From assembly GCA_905233775.1 (NCBI GenBank), contig CAJOEB010000046.1, positions 1-8,965 on the forward strand: a DNA stretch of 8,965 nt. The letters are read 5' to 3'. Below the pieces are notes generated by a model, which searched no databases, was not told the DNA's origin, and worked only from the letters and a program-made list of their open reading frames with translations. The stretch is from an uncultured Alphaproteobacteria bacterium (GTDB lineage: Bacteria > Pseudomonadota > Alphaproteobacteria > UBA3830). Below, one piece after another: positions 1 through 6,680 of this stretch (position 1 is its first letter; each line of letters opens with the position of its first letter). The position numbers were made by a program, and so were the translations under genes.

Positions 1-99
1 TGTCTGTCTATCCTACTAGAAATTAGCGAAATAAAAGTTGGTGGAATAGATAAAAATCTTGATATTTTCAATAATATAAGTATACATTTATTTCAGTAA
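1..99 (+). CDS. C-terminal tail of a possible upstream gene (partial)
   Basis: The first reading frame is open from the window edge for 32 codons and ends in two consecutive stops (TAA at 97-99, TAG at 100-102). The encoded tail alternates hydrophobic and polar residues and ends in IHLFQ. Its codon use is as AT-rich as that of the downstream genes. It is probably the end of a gene lying to the left, but the fragment is too short to assign a family, and a chance open frame of this length is possible. I see no clear terminator after it, so it could be co-transcribed with the gene at 219. Confidence 0.4.
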   Translation, partial: CLSILLEISEIKVGGIDKNLDIFNNISIHLFQ

Positions 100-154
100 T
101 AGTTTATTAGAGTTGTTCTTGAGAAGTTGAAAACAGTATTTTGAGACTTTTGAT

Positions 155-169
155 TTTCAGAAGCTGAAA
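155..169. repeat. Short inverted repeat upstream of the exported-protein gene
   Basis: TTTCAG at 155-160 and CTGAAA at 164-169 are perfect reverse complements separated by AAG. A competing pairing is ATTTTC at 153-158 with GAAAAT at 175-180. No U-tract follows on either strand, so it is not a convincing terminator. It might be an operator or a leader hairpin, or it may be chance in AT-rich DNA. Confidence 0.25.
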
Positions 170-218
170 GAACAGAAAATGACTTTTGCAAGAGATCTAT
201 TCAATAGGGAGTGTGTTG

Positions 219-812
219 GTGAAGCGTTTTAATGCAATGTCGCTGTGTTTTATCTTTTTTTTGCTTTTTTATACGACTGAAAATATCTATTCTGCAGATC
301 CTTTACCAATGCCTGCTCATGGTGCTGATTTAAAAAAGGATTTGCACAGAAGATTGCACAGAGTAAAAATAATTCTTGCACAAAGAAGATATGAGAATGT
401 GTTTAAACAAGTAGGTGCCTTAACAATTGCTTCTCATGAGTTATGTAATTATTTCGATTTTTCAGGAAGACTTAATCCTATTTATAAAAAAATGTCACGT
501 GTTAGAGAAGCTCATCTGAGGTGGTATCTTGTTTGTGTATGGGCTCAAATGCAAGCAACAGGTTTTGGAAATAATCGGGAATTATTTTCAGGGATTATAA
601 AAGTTGCATCTCCATTATTTACGTCAAAATTTGAAGAATCATTACGAAAATTAAGAGTTCGCAAAGAAAATCTGCTAAGAATATGTGAATGTAGCCAAAG
701 AATTTTTGAAAAGGAAATAGAGAAAAGTAAGCCTAAAGTTCTGCAGTCAACTGTTGATAATGAAGAGTCAGATTTTCTTTCTTCTAGTGATACGGAACTT
801 GAAGAAAACTAG
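219..812 (+). CDS. Predicted exported protein of unknown function
   Basis: I do not recognise the family. The frame is open from a TTG at 186, but GTG at 219 is the preferred start: it has GGGAG at 207-211 seven bases upstream, and it gives a good signal peptide. That peptide has a basic KR at residues 2-3, a hydrophobic core at about 8-18, and a likely signal peptidase I site after YSA at residues 24-26. This gives 197 aa in total and a mature protein of about 171 aa. The mature part looks mainly helical and rich in Arg/Lys, with four cysteines, two of them as CEC near the C-terminus. The tail is acidic and Ser-rich (SSSD...EEN). Export to the periplasm or beyond is inferred from the signal peptide. 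It lies just upstream of the type II/IV platform operon in the same direction, so it could be an accessory or a substrate, but nothing in the sequence proves this. ATG at 237 is an alternative start lacking the basic N-region. Confidence 0.7.
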   Translation: MKRFNAMSLCFIFFLLFYTTENIYSADPLPMPAHGADLKKDLHRRLHRVKIILAQRRYENVFKQVGALTIASHELCNYFDFSGRLNPIYKKMSRVREAHLRWYLVCVWAQMQATGFGNNRELFSGIIKVASPLFTSKFEESLRKLRVRKENLLRICECSQRIFEKEIEKSKPKVLQSTVDNEESDFLSSSDTELEEN

Positions 813-841
813 ATGTCTTATAAAAATCGAAAACAACATTT

Positions 842-860
842 TTAAGAATTTGATTCTTAA
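842..860. repeat. AT-rich perfect palindrome between the exported-protein gene and gspE
   Basis: TTAAGAAT at 842-849 and ATTCTTAA at 853-860 form an 8-bp stem with a 3-base loop, 30 bases after the stop codon at 812. Only two of the eight pairs are G-C, and GGATC rather than a T-run follows on the + strand. It could be a weak terminator or processing site for the upstream gene, but it lacks the features of an intrinsic terminator. Confidence 0.3.
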
Positions 861-948
861 GGATCATAAATATCCAAAAACTACTTTTGCAAGATATATA
901 CTAAAGAAAACTATCGTTTAACAATTTTCTTACTATTGATGGAGTAAA

Positions 949-975
949 ATACATACAGAGGAGGTCTGTTTGTAT
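949..975 (+). promoter_or_regulatory. Shine-Dalgarno-in-loop hairpin at the gspE start
   Basis: ACAGA at 955-959 pairs with TCTGT at 965-969, leaving exactly GGAGG (960-964) as the loop. After one T-T mismatch (954/970), ATACA at 949-953 pairs with TGTAT at 971-975, so the stem takes in the A and U of the ATG at 974. The ribosome binding site (AGAGGAGG at 957-964, nine bases before ATG) is therefore near-perfect, but the start codon could be held in a stem. This would fit translational control of the platform operon. The pairing is visible in the sequence; the regulatory role is inference. Confidence 0.45.
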
Positions 976-2470
976 GCCATCTGCAAATCAGTTGTTTAGA
1001 AGTATAGGCGAAGTATTTTTTGATAAAAATTTGCTTACAAAAGAGCAGATTTCAATAGTATTACGTACACAAAAAAAGAATAACAACTATTTATTTGGTC
1101 AACTTGCAGTAAAACTTGGTTTTTTAAGTGAAGATGATTTGTTGCAAATACTGTCTGAAATTTACTCTGTAAAACCTGTAAAAATGGAGTTCTTATATAT
1201 TCCGCCAAATACTTTGAATTTTCTTGATCAAAATGTTGCCATTTCTTTTTTTGCTGTTCCGTTTTATTCAGATGATTTTTGCGTAAAAATCGCTATATCT
1301 GATCCGGGAAATATAAGAGCGATAGATAAAATTATCTCTGTTTGTAAGAGTAAGGGACGAAAAGCAGAATTTTTTGTTGCAAAAGAAAGTGAAATTTTGC
1401 GTTTTCTTGAACTTATAAAATGTAATTCCGGTGATGTTTCTAAAAATGATTCGTTGTTTTTATTGAATAAAATTATTTTTGAAGCAGTAGAAGCGAAAGC
1501 CAGTGATATTCATTTTGAACCTACAGAAAATTTTGTTGGAGTTCGTTTTCGCATAGATGGAATTTTAAAAGAGATAACTAAAATAAATTTTGAAGCTTGG
1601 AGTCGAATAAAATCAAAAATAAAAATTATTTCTAAAATGGATATAACAGAAAATCGACGAGCACAAAACGGACATGCGCGAATATCTTTGGCAGGTAAAA
1701 CCATCGATTTGAGAGTAGCGACTGTTTGCAGTGCATTTGGAGAAAATGTTACCGTACGAATTTTTGATTTAAACAATGGTGTTAAGAATTTGATTGAACT
1801 CGGCTTTTCAAAAAAAGATTTTTTATGGCTAAAAAATATAGTTTCGCATCCGTATGGTATTTTTTTGATAGTCGGTCCGACAGGTTCAGGAAAAACTACG
1901 ACATTATATTCTCTCGTCAATGAAATAAAATCACCGAATGTAAATATCATTACACTTGAAGATCCGATTGAGTACCAAATAGATGGTGTTAGACAGCTTG
2001 AACTTCGCGAAGATGGCTTGATGTCATTTGCAGATGGTATAAAGGCGATTTTGCGGCAAGATCCTGATGTTATGTTGGTCGGAGAAATAAGAGACGAAGA
2101 AACTGCAGCAACAGCTGTTCGCGCATCGCTTACAGGACGGTTGGTTTTGGCGACTCTGCATGCGTCTACACCAAATGATGCTTTGAGACGATTAACAGAT
2201 CTTGGTTTAAAATTATCGGATTTTGTTCCATCATTACTTGGAATTTTTTCGCAGAGGTTGGTTAGATATACAAATGGGCATGCAGGCAGATTTCCGGTGA
2301 CGGAGTACATATCTTTTTCCGACGATTTAAAACAGAAAATTTTGTTCTCAGATGACATAACTAATTGCACGCCGTCTCAAACTTTTATTAGCTCGGTAAA
2401 AAGTGCGTTAGAGAACGATCTTACAAATATAGAAGAAATAGAAAGAGTGTTTGGAAATGCTTTTATATAA
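974..2470 (+). CDS. gspE: Type II secretion/type IV pilus assembly ATPase, GspE/PilB/MshE family
   Basis: This is the cytoplasmic hexameric ATPase that powers (pseudo)pilus assembly. The N-terminus (about 1-140) is a MshEN/T2SSE-N domain (IGEVFF, FGQLAVKLGFL). The ATPase core follows with SDIHFEP at 177-183, RIDGIL, an Asp-box-like segment around MDITENRRAQNG, Walker A GPTGSGKTT at 301-309 (K307), Walker B DPDVMLVGEIRDEE from 363 (E371), and a His box TLHA with H396. All catalytic motifs are intact. The C-terminal CxxC...CxxC zinc module usual in this family is missing: QRLVR (427-431) runs after six residues into GRFPVTE (438-444). The start is fixed by AGGAGG at 959-964. The 3' end overlaps gspF by 14 nt. 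From this sequence alone I cannot separate GspE from MshE or PilB; the N-terminal MshEN-like domain and the neighbours fit a GspE/MshE type. Confidence 0.95.
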   Translation: MPSANQLFRSIGEVFFDKNLLTKEQISIVLRTQKKNNNYLFGQLAVKLGFLSEDDLLQILSEIYSVKPVKMEFLYIPPNTLNFLDQNVAISFFAVPFYSDDFCVKIAISDPGNIRAIDKIISVCKSKGRKAEFFVAKESEILRFLELIKCNSGDVSKNDSLFLLNKIIFEAVEAKASDIHFEPTENFVGVRFRIDGILKEITKINFEAWSRIKSKIKIISKMDITENRRAQNGHARISLAGKTIDLRVATVCSAFGENVTVRIFDLNNGVKNLIELGFSKKDFLWLKNIVSHPYGIFLIVGPTGSGKTTTLYSLVNEIKSPNVNIITLEDPIEYQIDGVRQLELREDGLMSFADGIKAILRQDPDVMLVGEIRDEETAATAVRASLTGRLVLATLHASTPNDALRRLTDLGLKLSDFVPSLLGIFSQRLVRYTNGHAGRFPVTEYISFSDDLKQKILFSDDITNCTPSQTFISSVKSALENDLTNIEEIERVFGNAFI

Positions 2471-3608
2471 ATACACGGCAATATCCAAAGATGGAGAAAA
2501 GATTTCAGGATCTGTTTTTGCGGAAAATTATAAATCTGCATATGAAATTATATATTCTCGAAAAAGGTATCCTATAAATATTACAGAAATTCCGACTTCT
2601 TCATCGAAAAAAGTAAATGTTGAAGATCTGTTAATGTTTTTCTTGCACATCGATTTACAATTAAAATGCAAAGCAAGGATAAATAGCAAAATTCTGCAAT
2701 CTTCATTAGCAGCTATATTGATTGATCTAAAAAACGGAATATCACTTGGTGAAGCTTTTGAAAAGTGTGAGAAAATTTTTGATCCGGTAATAATCGGATT
2801 GTTGCGATCAGCAGAACAGACCGGAAAAATCTCTGATATTATCTCAAACATTTTAAAATTTTTGAAACTACAATCTGAATGGAAGAATAATATTAAACGT
2901 GCAATTGCCTATCCTATTTTTATTACGTGCATAGCTGTATTAGTTTTGATCTTTTGTATTACTTTACTCGGACCGCAAATTTCGTCATTAATCCAAGACT
3001 TTGGGGCGGGAGATATACCGTTTCTGACTGAATTTATTATAGAATTGCTACCAAGTTTTTTCAAAAGTTTGATTTATTTTGTGCCTTTGTTATTTGTATT
3101 AATTTTTCTTTTCATTTCCAATGCGAAAGCACGATTTTTTTTGATGAATATCATTTTACAAATTCCGAAAATCGGCTCATTAATAATAAAAACTAATTTT
3201 TGGCAGGTTTGTAAGATTTTACATATAGCTTTGGATGCTAAATTAGATTTTATATCAGCAATGGATATAGCAATAACATCCGTAAAAATAGAAAATATAA
3301 GAAATGAAATTATTTCTGCTCGTAAAAAGATTATTGAAGGCTATTCAATTTCTGATGCATTTTCATGCGCAAAATTTATTTCAAAAACAGCAATCTCAGC
3401 TATTGATATAGGAGAAGAAAGCAATGATCTGTCAGCAAGCTTTTCTAATATTAGCGATCATCAATATGAAGAAATAATTTTGGATATAAAAGCTTTGGGG
3501 CAATCATTAAGTATCGGACTAACTTTATTTACGGGAATGATTTTTGTGTTGATAATTTGCGGTTTGTTCTTTCCAATTTATAGTTATATTGAAATTGCAG
3601 GTGCGTGA
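2457..3608 (+). CDS. gspF: Type II secretion/type IV pilus inner-membrane platform protein, GspF/PilC/MshG family
   Basis: This polytopic inner-membrane protein couples the ATPase to pseudopilus assembly. ATG at 2457 is chosen over an upstream TTG at 2451 because the protein then opens with YKYTAISKDGEKISGSV, the usual GspF beginning, and AAAGAG at 2442-2447 lies nine bases upstream. The product is 383 aa, close to the family norm of about 400. There are two T2SSF repeats (about 56-176 and 237-373), each with its family signature: SAEQTGKI in the first and GEESNDLSASF in the second. Predicted membrane segments are at about 153-174, 203-222 and 354-375. The typical RAIAYP motif precedes the first. 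The gene overlaps gspE by 14 nt and its TGA shares a base with the next ATG (TGATG at 3606-3610), so translation is probably coupled. Confidence 0.93.
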   Translation: MLLYKYTAISKDGEKISGSVFAENYKSAYEIIYSRKRYPINITEIPTSSSKKVNVEDLLMFFLHIDLQLKCKARINSKILQSSLAAILIDLKNGISLGEAFEKCEKIFDPVIIGLLRSAEQTGKISDIISNILKFLKLQSEWKNNIKRAIAYPIFITCIAVLVLIFCITLLGPQISSLIQDFGAGDIPFLTEFIIELLPSFFKSLIYFVPLLFVLIFLFISNAKARFFLMNIILQIPKIGSLIIKTNFWQVCKILHIALDAKLDFISAMDIAITSVKIENIRNEIISARKKIIEGYSISDAFSCAKFISKTAISAIDIGEESNDLSASFSNISDHQYEEIILDIKALGQSLSIGLTLFTGMIFVLIICGLFFPIYSYIEIAGA

Positions 3609-4849
3609 TGCTTGCGTTGATTGGAGAGAACAAAGTGAGGCTTTTTTATGGTGAAGAAAAAGGAAACACTTCAGTTTCTTTAACTTATGATGAGTTTTTT
3701 AGAAATCACAGCAAAAATATTTCGAAAATAGTTTTGGATAGAAGTTGTATTGATTTTTCTTTGGATAAGATAAAAAGCAGCAGCTTTTATGATGCTTTTA
3801 GCAGTCTACAATGTAAACGAAAAATTTCATGCGAGAACGAGCGCATATTTTTGGTCAATAAAAAACACATTTCTTTATTTTCTAAAAACGATTTTTTTAT
3901 ACAAACAAATACGATAAATGATCTTCAGTTATATAAAAATATAAACGCAATTGTTGATGAAATATTTCTTATGGAGTATGCAATATGTGAGTTGTGTAAA
4001 ACTGTAACAGTTATTGGAGATAATACTTGGTGGTTGTATGTTGCCGAACATAAATCCAGTGGTATAAAAATAGTTGCGGGACTAGGAAATGGAATAGTGT
4101 ATTCGCGACTTTTTAATGAACGATCAGAAACAGAACGAAAAATTATTGAGACAATAAAATTTCTGACAAGAGAAGGGCTAAATGAGGATATCAAAATCAT
4201 TTCTTTTTGTGATGATTTGCAAGTAGAAAATTTAAGTATCATAAATCCGGGATTTAGTTCGAAAGATATCGAGATAGATTTAGTACAACTCATTGAGAGT
4301 AAACGTATAACTCAGAAATTTTCCAAGGATAATTACATTAGGAGATTTTTTAACGAGAATAGCAATTATATTTTTTCTTTTCTCGTTTTGTGCTTTTGTA
4401 TATGTATTTTTTCTTTTGGATATTTATGCGATGAACATGCGAGTTTAAAAAGTTTTATAAGGATAAATGAAAATCAATTGCGTTTATCAACTAAAGACAA
4501 TTCAAAAACTTTGTCAGTAGAAATTAATCCTGATAATTTAGATTATGTAAAGAGCTTCGTTGATGTTCAATCACAAATAAACAATCCAGTTCAAAGCATA
4601 AAAATTATCTCGGATTTTTTGAAAAAATATAGCATAACGGCAGAAAAAGTTTTTTTGGAAAATGATAAAAATGATATAAAAATCAGATGTACATTATCTT
4701 TTGATCAGTTAAATAAGTTGAAAAAATTTTCAAGCGATTTTATGAAAATCGAAATAAATGAACTTGAAAAAATAAATGCAGAATACGAAGAATTAGATGA
4801 TTCTTTTGATAAAAATTATGGTGTGGAGATATGCGTAAGGCTGAAATAA
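3608..4849 (+). CDS. GspL-like (PilM+PilN-like) bitopic platform protein
   Basis: This is recognised more by architecture and context than by strong motifs. About 250 N-terminal residues are cytoplasmic and resemble a degenerate actin-like PilM/GspL domain, including a TWWLYVAEHK...GNGIVYSRLF stretch. One transmembrane segment follows (about 255-273, rich in Phe and Cys). A periplasmic part of about 140 residues follows, compatible with a PilN/GspL coiled-coil plus ferredoxin-like fold. GspL recruits the GspE ATPase to the membrane and partners GspM; PilM and PilN do this as two proteins in type IV pili. The length (413 aa) suits GspL. ATG at 3608 overlaps the gspF stop by one base, with GCAGG six bases upstream; GTG at 3605 is an alternative. 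The 3' end overlaps the next gene by 19 nt. The GspL label is inferred from family topology and gene order. Confidence 0.7.
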   Translation: MLALIGENKVRLFYGEEKGNTSVSLTYDEFFRNHSKNISKIVLDRSCIDFSLDKIKSSSFYDAFSSLQCKRKISCENERIFLVNKKHISLFSKNDFFIQTNTINDLQLYKNINAIVDEIFLMEYAICELCKTVTVIGDNTWWLYVAEHKSSGIKIVAGLGNGIVYSRLFNERSETERKIIETIKFLTREGLNEDIKIISFCDDLQVENLSIINPGFSSKDIEIDLVQLIESKRITQKFSKDNYIRRFFNENSNYIFSFLVLCFCICIFSFGYLCDEHASLKSFIRINENQLRLSTKDNSKTLSVEINPDNLDYVKSFVDVQSQINNPVQSIKIISDFLKKYSITAEKVFLENDKNDIKIRCTLSFDQLNKLKKFSSDFMKIEINELEKINAEYEELDDSFDKNYGVEICVRLK

Positions 4850-5571
4850 AAATCTGCATTATTTCTATTATCATAATTGCAATGCTGATATTTTGCTTTT
4901 TAAAAGAGCATGAAATTCAAAATTTGAGAGAAGAAAAAACAGAATTAATGCAAAAGAAAAAAGAGATCCAAGAATTATCTGAAAAAATTTCTAATATGCA
5001 TTTTGTATTTACGAAAACGCAGGATAAATTTATAGAGCCTCATGATGATATAAAAAAAATTCTTATGCGAATTGCGAAAAAATCTCATGTAAAACAGGTG
5101 AAATTAAAGAGAAAAAAAGAAGCTCAAAAGTATTTCGATATTCTTGAATTTGAAGTGCAATTTTCTGCGGAAAGTGAGAAATACGTATATAGTTTTATCG
5201 AGAATATACGTAATGAATTTAATTGCATATTTGATAGTATAAAAATCATAAAGAAAGAAAAGAAAAATTTTATTGCGAAAATTAAATGCCGACATTTTCA
5301 ATATAAATTTTTTAATAAATATATTGAGATAAGTCCGATAAAGAAAAAAAGGATTATGATAAATCGTCTGCAATTATTTCAAAAAGATGGCGACGATAAA
5401 AAATATTTTCTGCATGGTATCATTGATCAATCAAAAGCATATATAAATAATGAATGGAAAAGAGTAGGGGATATGATCGGCGATTATACGATAGAAACTA
5501 TTTCAGGAGATTCGATTACTTTAAAAGGAGAAGATGAACAGTTAGCAATCAATCTCGGAGATAGCTGGTAA
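4831..5571 (+). CDS. GspM/PilO-like protein fused to a PilP/MshK/GspC-HR-like domain
   Basis: The product is 246 aa. Residues 6-24 are a single N-terminal membrane anchor. Residues 25-58 are a highly charged predicted coiled coil. Residues about 59-165 are a Lys-rich alpha/beta segment expected of GspM/PilO ferredoxin-like domains. From about 179 to 246 lies a distinct small beta domain with LHGII, a run of the form AYINNEW-RVGD-IGDYTIETI and a final beta pair (SITLKG...LAINLG). This resembles the homology region of GspC, PilP and MshK, which contacts the secretin. The gene thus appears to join two platform parts normally encoded separately. ATG at 4831 is the only good start: a stop lies at 4810 in frame, and the next ATG (4882) is inside the membrane segment. 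GGAG at 4825-4828 is very close, so coupling to the overlapping upstream gene is likely. The 3' end overlaps folA tail to tail. Confidence 0.7.
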   Translation: MRKAEIKICIISIIIIAMLIFCFLKEHEIQNLREEKTELMQKKKEIQELSEKISNMHFVFTKTQDKFIEPHDDIKKILMRIAKKSHVKQVKLKRKKEAQKYFDILEFEVQFSAESEKYVYSFIENIRNEFNCIFDSIKIIKKEKKNFIAKIKCRHFQYKFFNKYIEISPIKKKRIMINRLQLFQKDGDDKKYFLHGIIDQSKAYINNEWKRVGDMIGDYTIETISGDSITLKGEDEQLAINLGDSW

Positions 5572-6076
5572 TATCGTAGTTATTTCCTTCAAAAATTATT
5601 TCTTTTCTAAATAACTTTAAAAAATTTGTATCCATGAAATTATCTGCCGAAAATTTTTGATGTACTTGAGTAATTATTGCCCAATCAACTAGATTGTTTT
5701 TTAATGCATAGTTATAAAGTTTTGCGCCTCCGATTATCCAAGAATTCGGATATTGTTTGATTGCTTTTTCTAAGGAAGGGAAGACAAAAATATTATCAAA
5801 GTTCTTTGAAATTTTTGTTTTTTTTAAGGTACTGGATATTATACAATTAATTCTATTTTTTAGCGGAGCTTTTTGAATAGAAAAAAAAGTTTTTCGTCCC
5901 ATAATTATTGTTGAATTGCTTGTTACATTCTTAAAAAATTTGAGATCATCTTCAAAAGACCAAGGTACAGTTCCGTTTTTTGAAACTCCCCAATCTTCAT
6001 CTACAATCGCAATTAATTTTATAAGTATTTCACTGTTTAACTTCCGATAAAAATTCGGATCGGAGATTGTAATCAT
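5549..6076 (-). CDS. folA: Dihydrofolate reductase
   Basis: It reduces dihydrofolate to tetrahydrofolate with NADPH in the cytoplasm. Visible family motifs are LIAIVDEDWGVSKNG, VPWSFEDDLKFFK (W39; D44 aligns with catalytic Asp27 of E. coli), IIMGRKTF, and WIIGGAKLYN. The core is about 157 residues, the usual size. The protein begins with about 18 extra residues ahead of the normal N-terminus (LIAIVDE). No ATG, GTG or TTG occurs between this ATG and the core, and GGAG at 6086-6089 sits nine bases upstream, so ATG at 6074-6076 is well supported. The first 47 nt therefore overlap the end of folE in another frame, and the last 23 nt overlap the convergent gene ending at 5571. It is probably co-transcribed and translationally coupled with folE. 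Confidence 0.95.
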   Translation of the reverse strand: MITISDPNFYRKLNSEILIKLIAIVDEDWGVSKNGTVPWSFEDDLKFFKNVTSNSTIIMGRKTFFSIQKAPLKNRINCIISSTLKKTKISKNFDNIFVFPSLEKAIKQYPNSWIIGGAKLYNYALKNNLVDWAIITQVHQKFSADNFMDTNFLKLFRKEIIFEGNNYDITSYLRD

Positions 6077-6590
6077 CTTTTATTGCTCCGATAAAATATT
6101 TTGTAACAAATTTTGCTCCGTTTTTCTTTACTCCACGTCGCGAAATACAAAAGTGTTCAGCTTCTATATAGACTGCTACCCCAATCGGTGATATTGCTTC
6201 ATTTATCGCTTGAGCTATTTCCATTGTTAATCGTTCTTGCAATTGAAGACGGTAGGCAAAGCAATCTACTATGCGAGCCAACTTACTGGCACCTAAAATC
6301 TTTTTATTCGGAATATATCCAACACTTGCTTCTCCGATTATCGGAACTATATGATGTTCGCAGTGTGATTCAAATGGGATTTTCTTCAAAATTATCATTT
6401 GATCAATATCGGACTCAAATATGGCATCTTTTATTATCTCATCGACATTGTTGTCATATCCCGCAAAAAATTCTTTGCAAGACCTGACAACACGTTTCGG
6501 GGTTTTTTTTAGGCGATCAAAATCCGAATCTATACTTTTTAAAATGTCCTCAACGTTTTTCTCAAAATCGCTTACCAATCGATTCTCCAT
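6030..6590 (-). CDS. folE: GTP cyclohydrolase I
   Basis: It converts GTP to 7,8-dihydroneopterin triphosphate, the first step of folate (and queuosine precursor) synthesis, as a zinc-dependent homodecamer in the cytoplasm. The 186-aa protein is the usual length. It carries TPKRVV (30-35), PFESHCEHH (72-80), GYIPNKKI, SKLARIVD, RLQLQERLT and IEAEHFCISRRGV. Zinc ligands C77, H80 and C148 match Cys110, His113 and Cys181 of the E. coli enzyme, and the catalytic His pair is present (H79/H80 region and H146). The start at 6588-6590 has only a weak GAGTAG-like site before it. A promoter is proposed at 6652-6680. The gene lies 124 nt downstream of rlmN and overlaps folA by 47 nt. Confidence 0.97.
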   Translation of the reverse strand: MENRLVSDFEKNVEDILKSIDSDFDRLKKTPKRVVRSCKEFFAGYDNNVDEIIKDAIFESDIDQMIILKKIPFESHCEHHIVPIIGEASVGYIPNKKILGASKLARIVDCFAYRLQLQERLTMEIAQAINEAISPIGVAVYIEAEHFCISRRGVKKNGAKFVTKYFIGAIKDDYNLRSEFLSEVKQ

Positions 6591-6621
6591 AAAATACTAC
6601 TCGATATATTATTGTTCCGAG

Positions 6622-6651
6622 ATAAATTCACATGTAATAAATTCACATGTA
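6622..6651. repeat. Perfect 15-bp tandem duplication in the folE leader
   Basis: ATAAATTCACATGTA occurs at 6622-6636 and again, without a gap, at 6637-6651. Each unit contains the palindrome ACATGT. The repeat lies between the proposed folE -10 element and the folE start, that is, in the likely 5' leader. It could be a recent slippage product or a pair of binding sites. Confidence 0.9.
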
Positions 6652-6680
6652 TATATACCATTCACGAATTATGAAAACAA
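6652..6680 (-). promoter_or_regulatory. Candidate folE-folA promoter
   Basis: On the minus strand a TTGTTT -35 element (+ strand 6675-6680) is followed by a 17-bp spacer and TATATA (-10, 6652-6657), with TGG directly before the -10 giving an extended -10. The predicted transcript would have a leader of roughly 50 bases before folE. The -35 match is modest and the region is AT-rich, so chance is possible. Confidence 0.4.

Noticed and set aside
186..218. TTG at 186 as the start of the exported protein
   Set aside because: It has no ribosome binding site and would bury the signal peptide behind 11 extra residues; GTG at 219 has both a Shine-Dalgarno and a proper basic N-region.
842..860. Intrinsic terminator after the exported-protein gene
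   Set aside because: The stem is almost all A-T and no T-run follows on either strand, so it is kept only as a palindrome.
903..950. Sigma-70 promoter from TTAACA (918-923) and TAAAAT (945-950) for gspE
   Set aside because: The hexamers are good but the spacer is 21 bp, outside the usual range.
1510..2370. Long antisense open frame (286 codons) within gspE
   Set aside because: It lies wholly opposite the conserved ATPase core, has no recognisable domain, and is explained by the codon pattern of the sense gene.
6113..6487. Open frame on the + strand opposite folE
   Set aside because: It is a shadow of a highly conserved enzyme with intact motifs; the antisense product has no coherent features.
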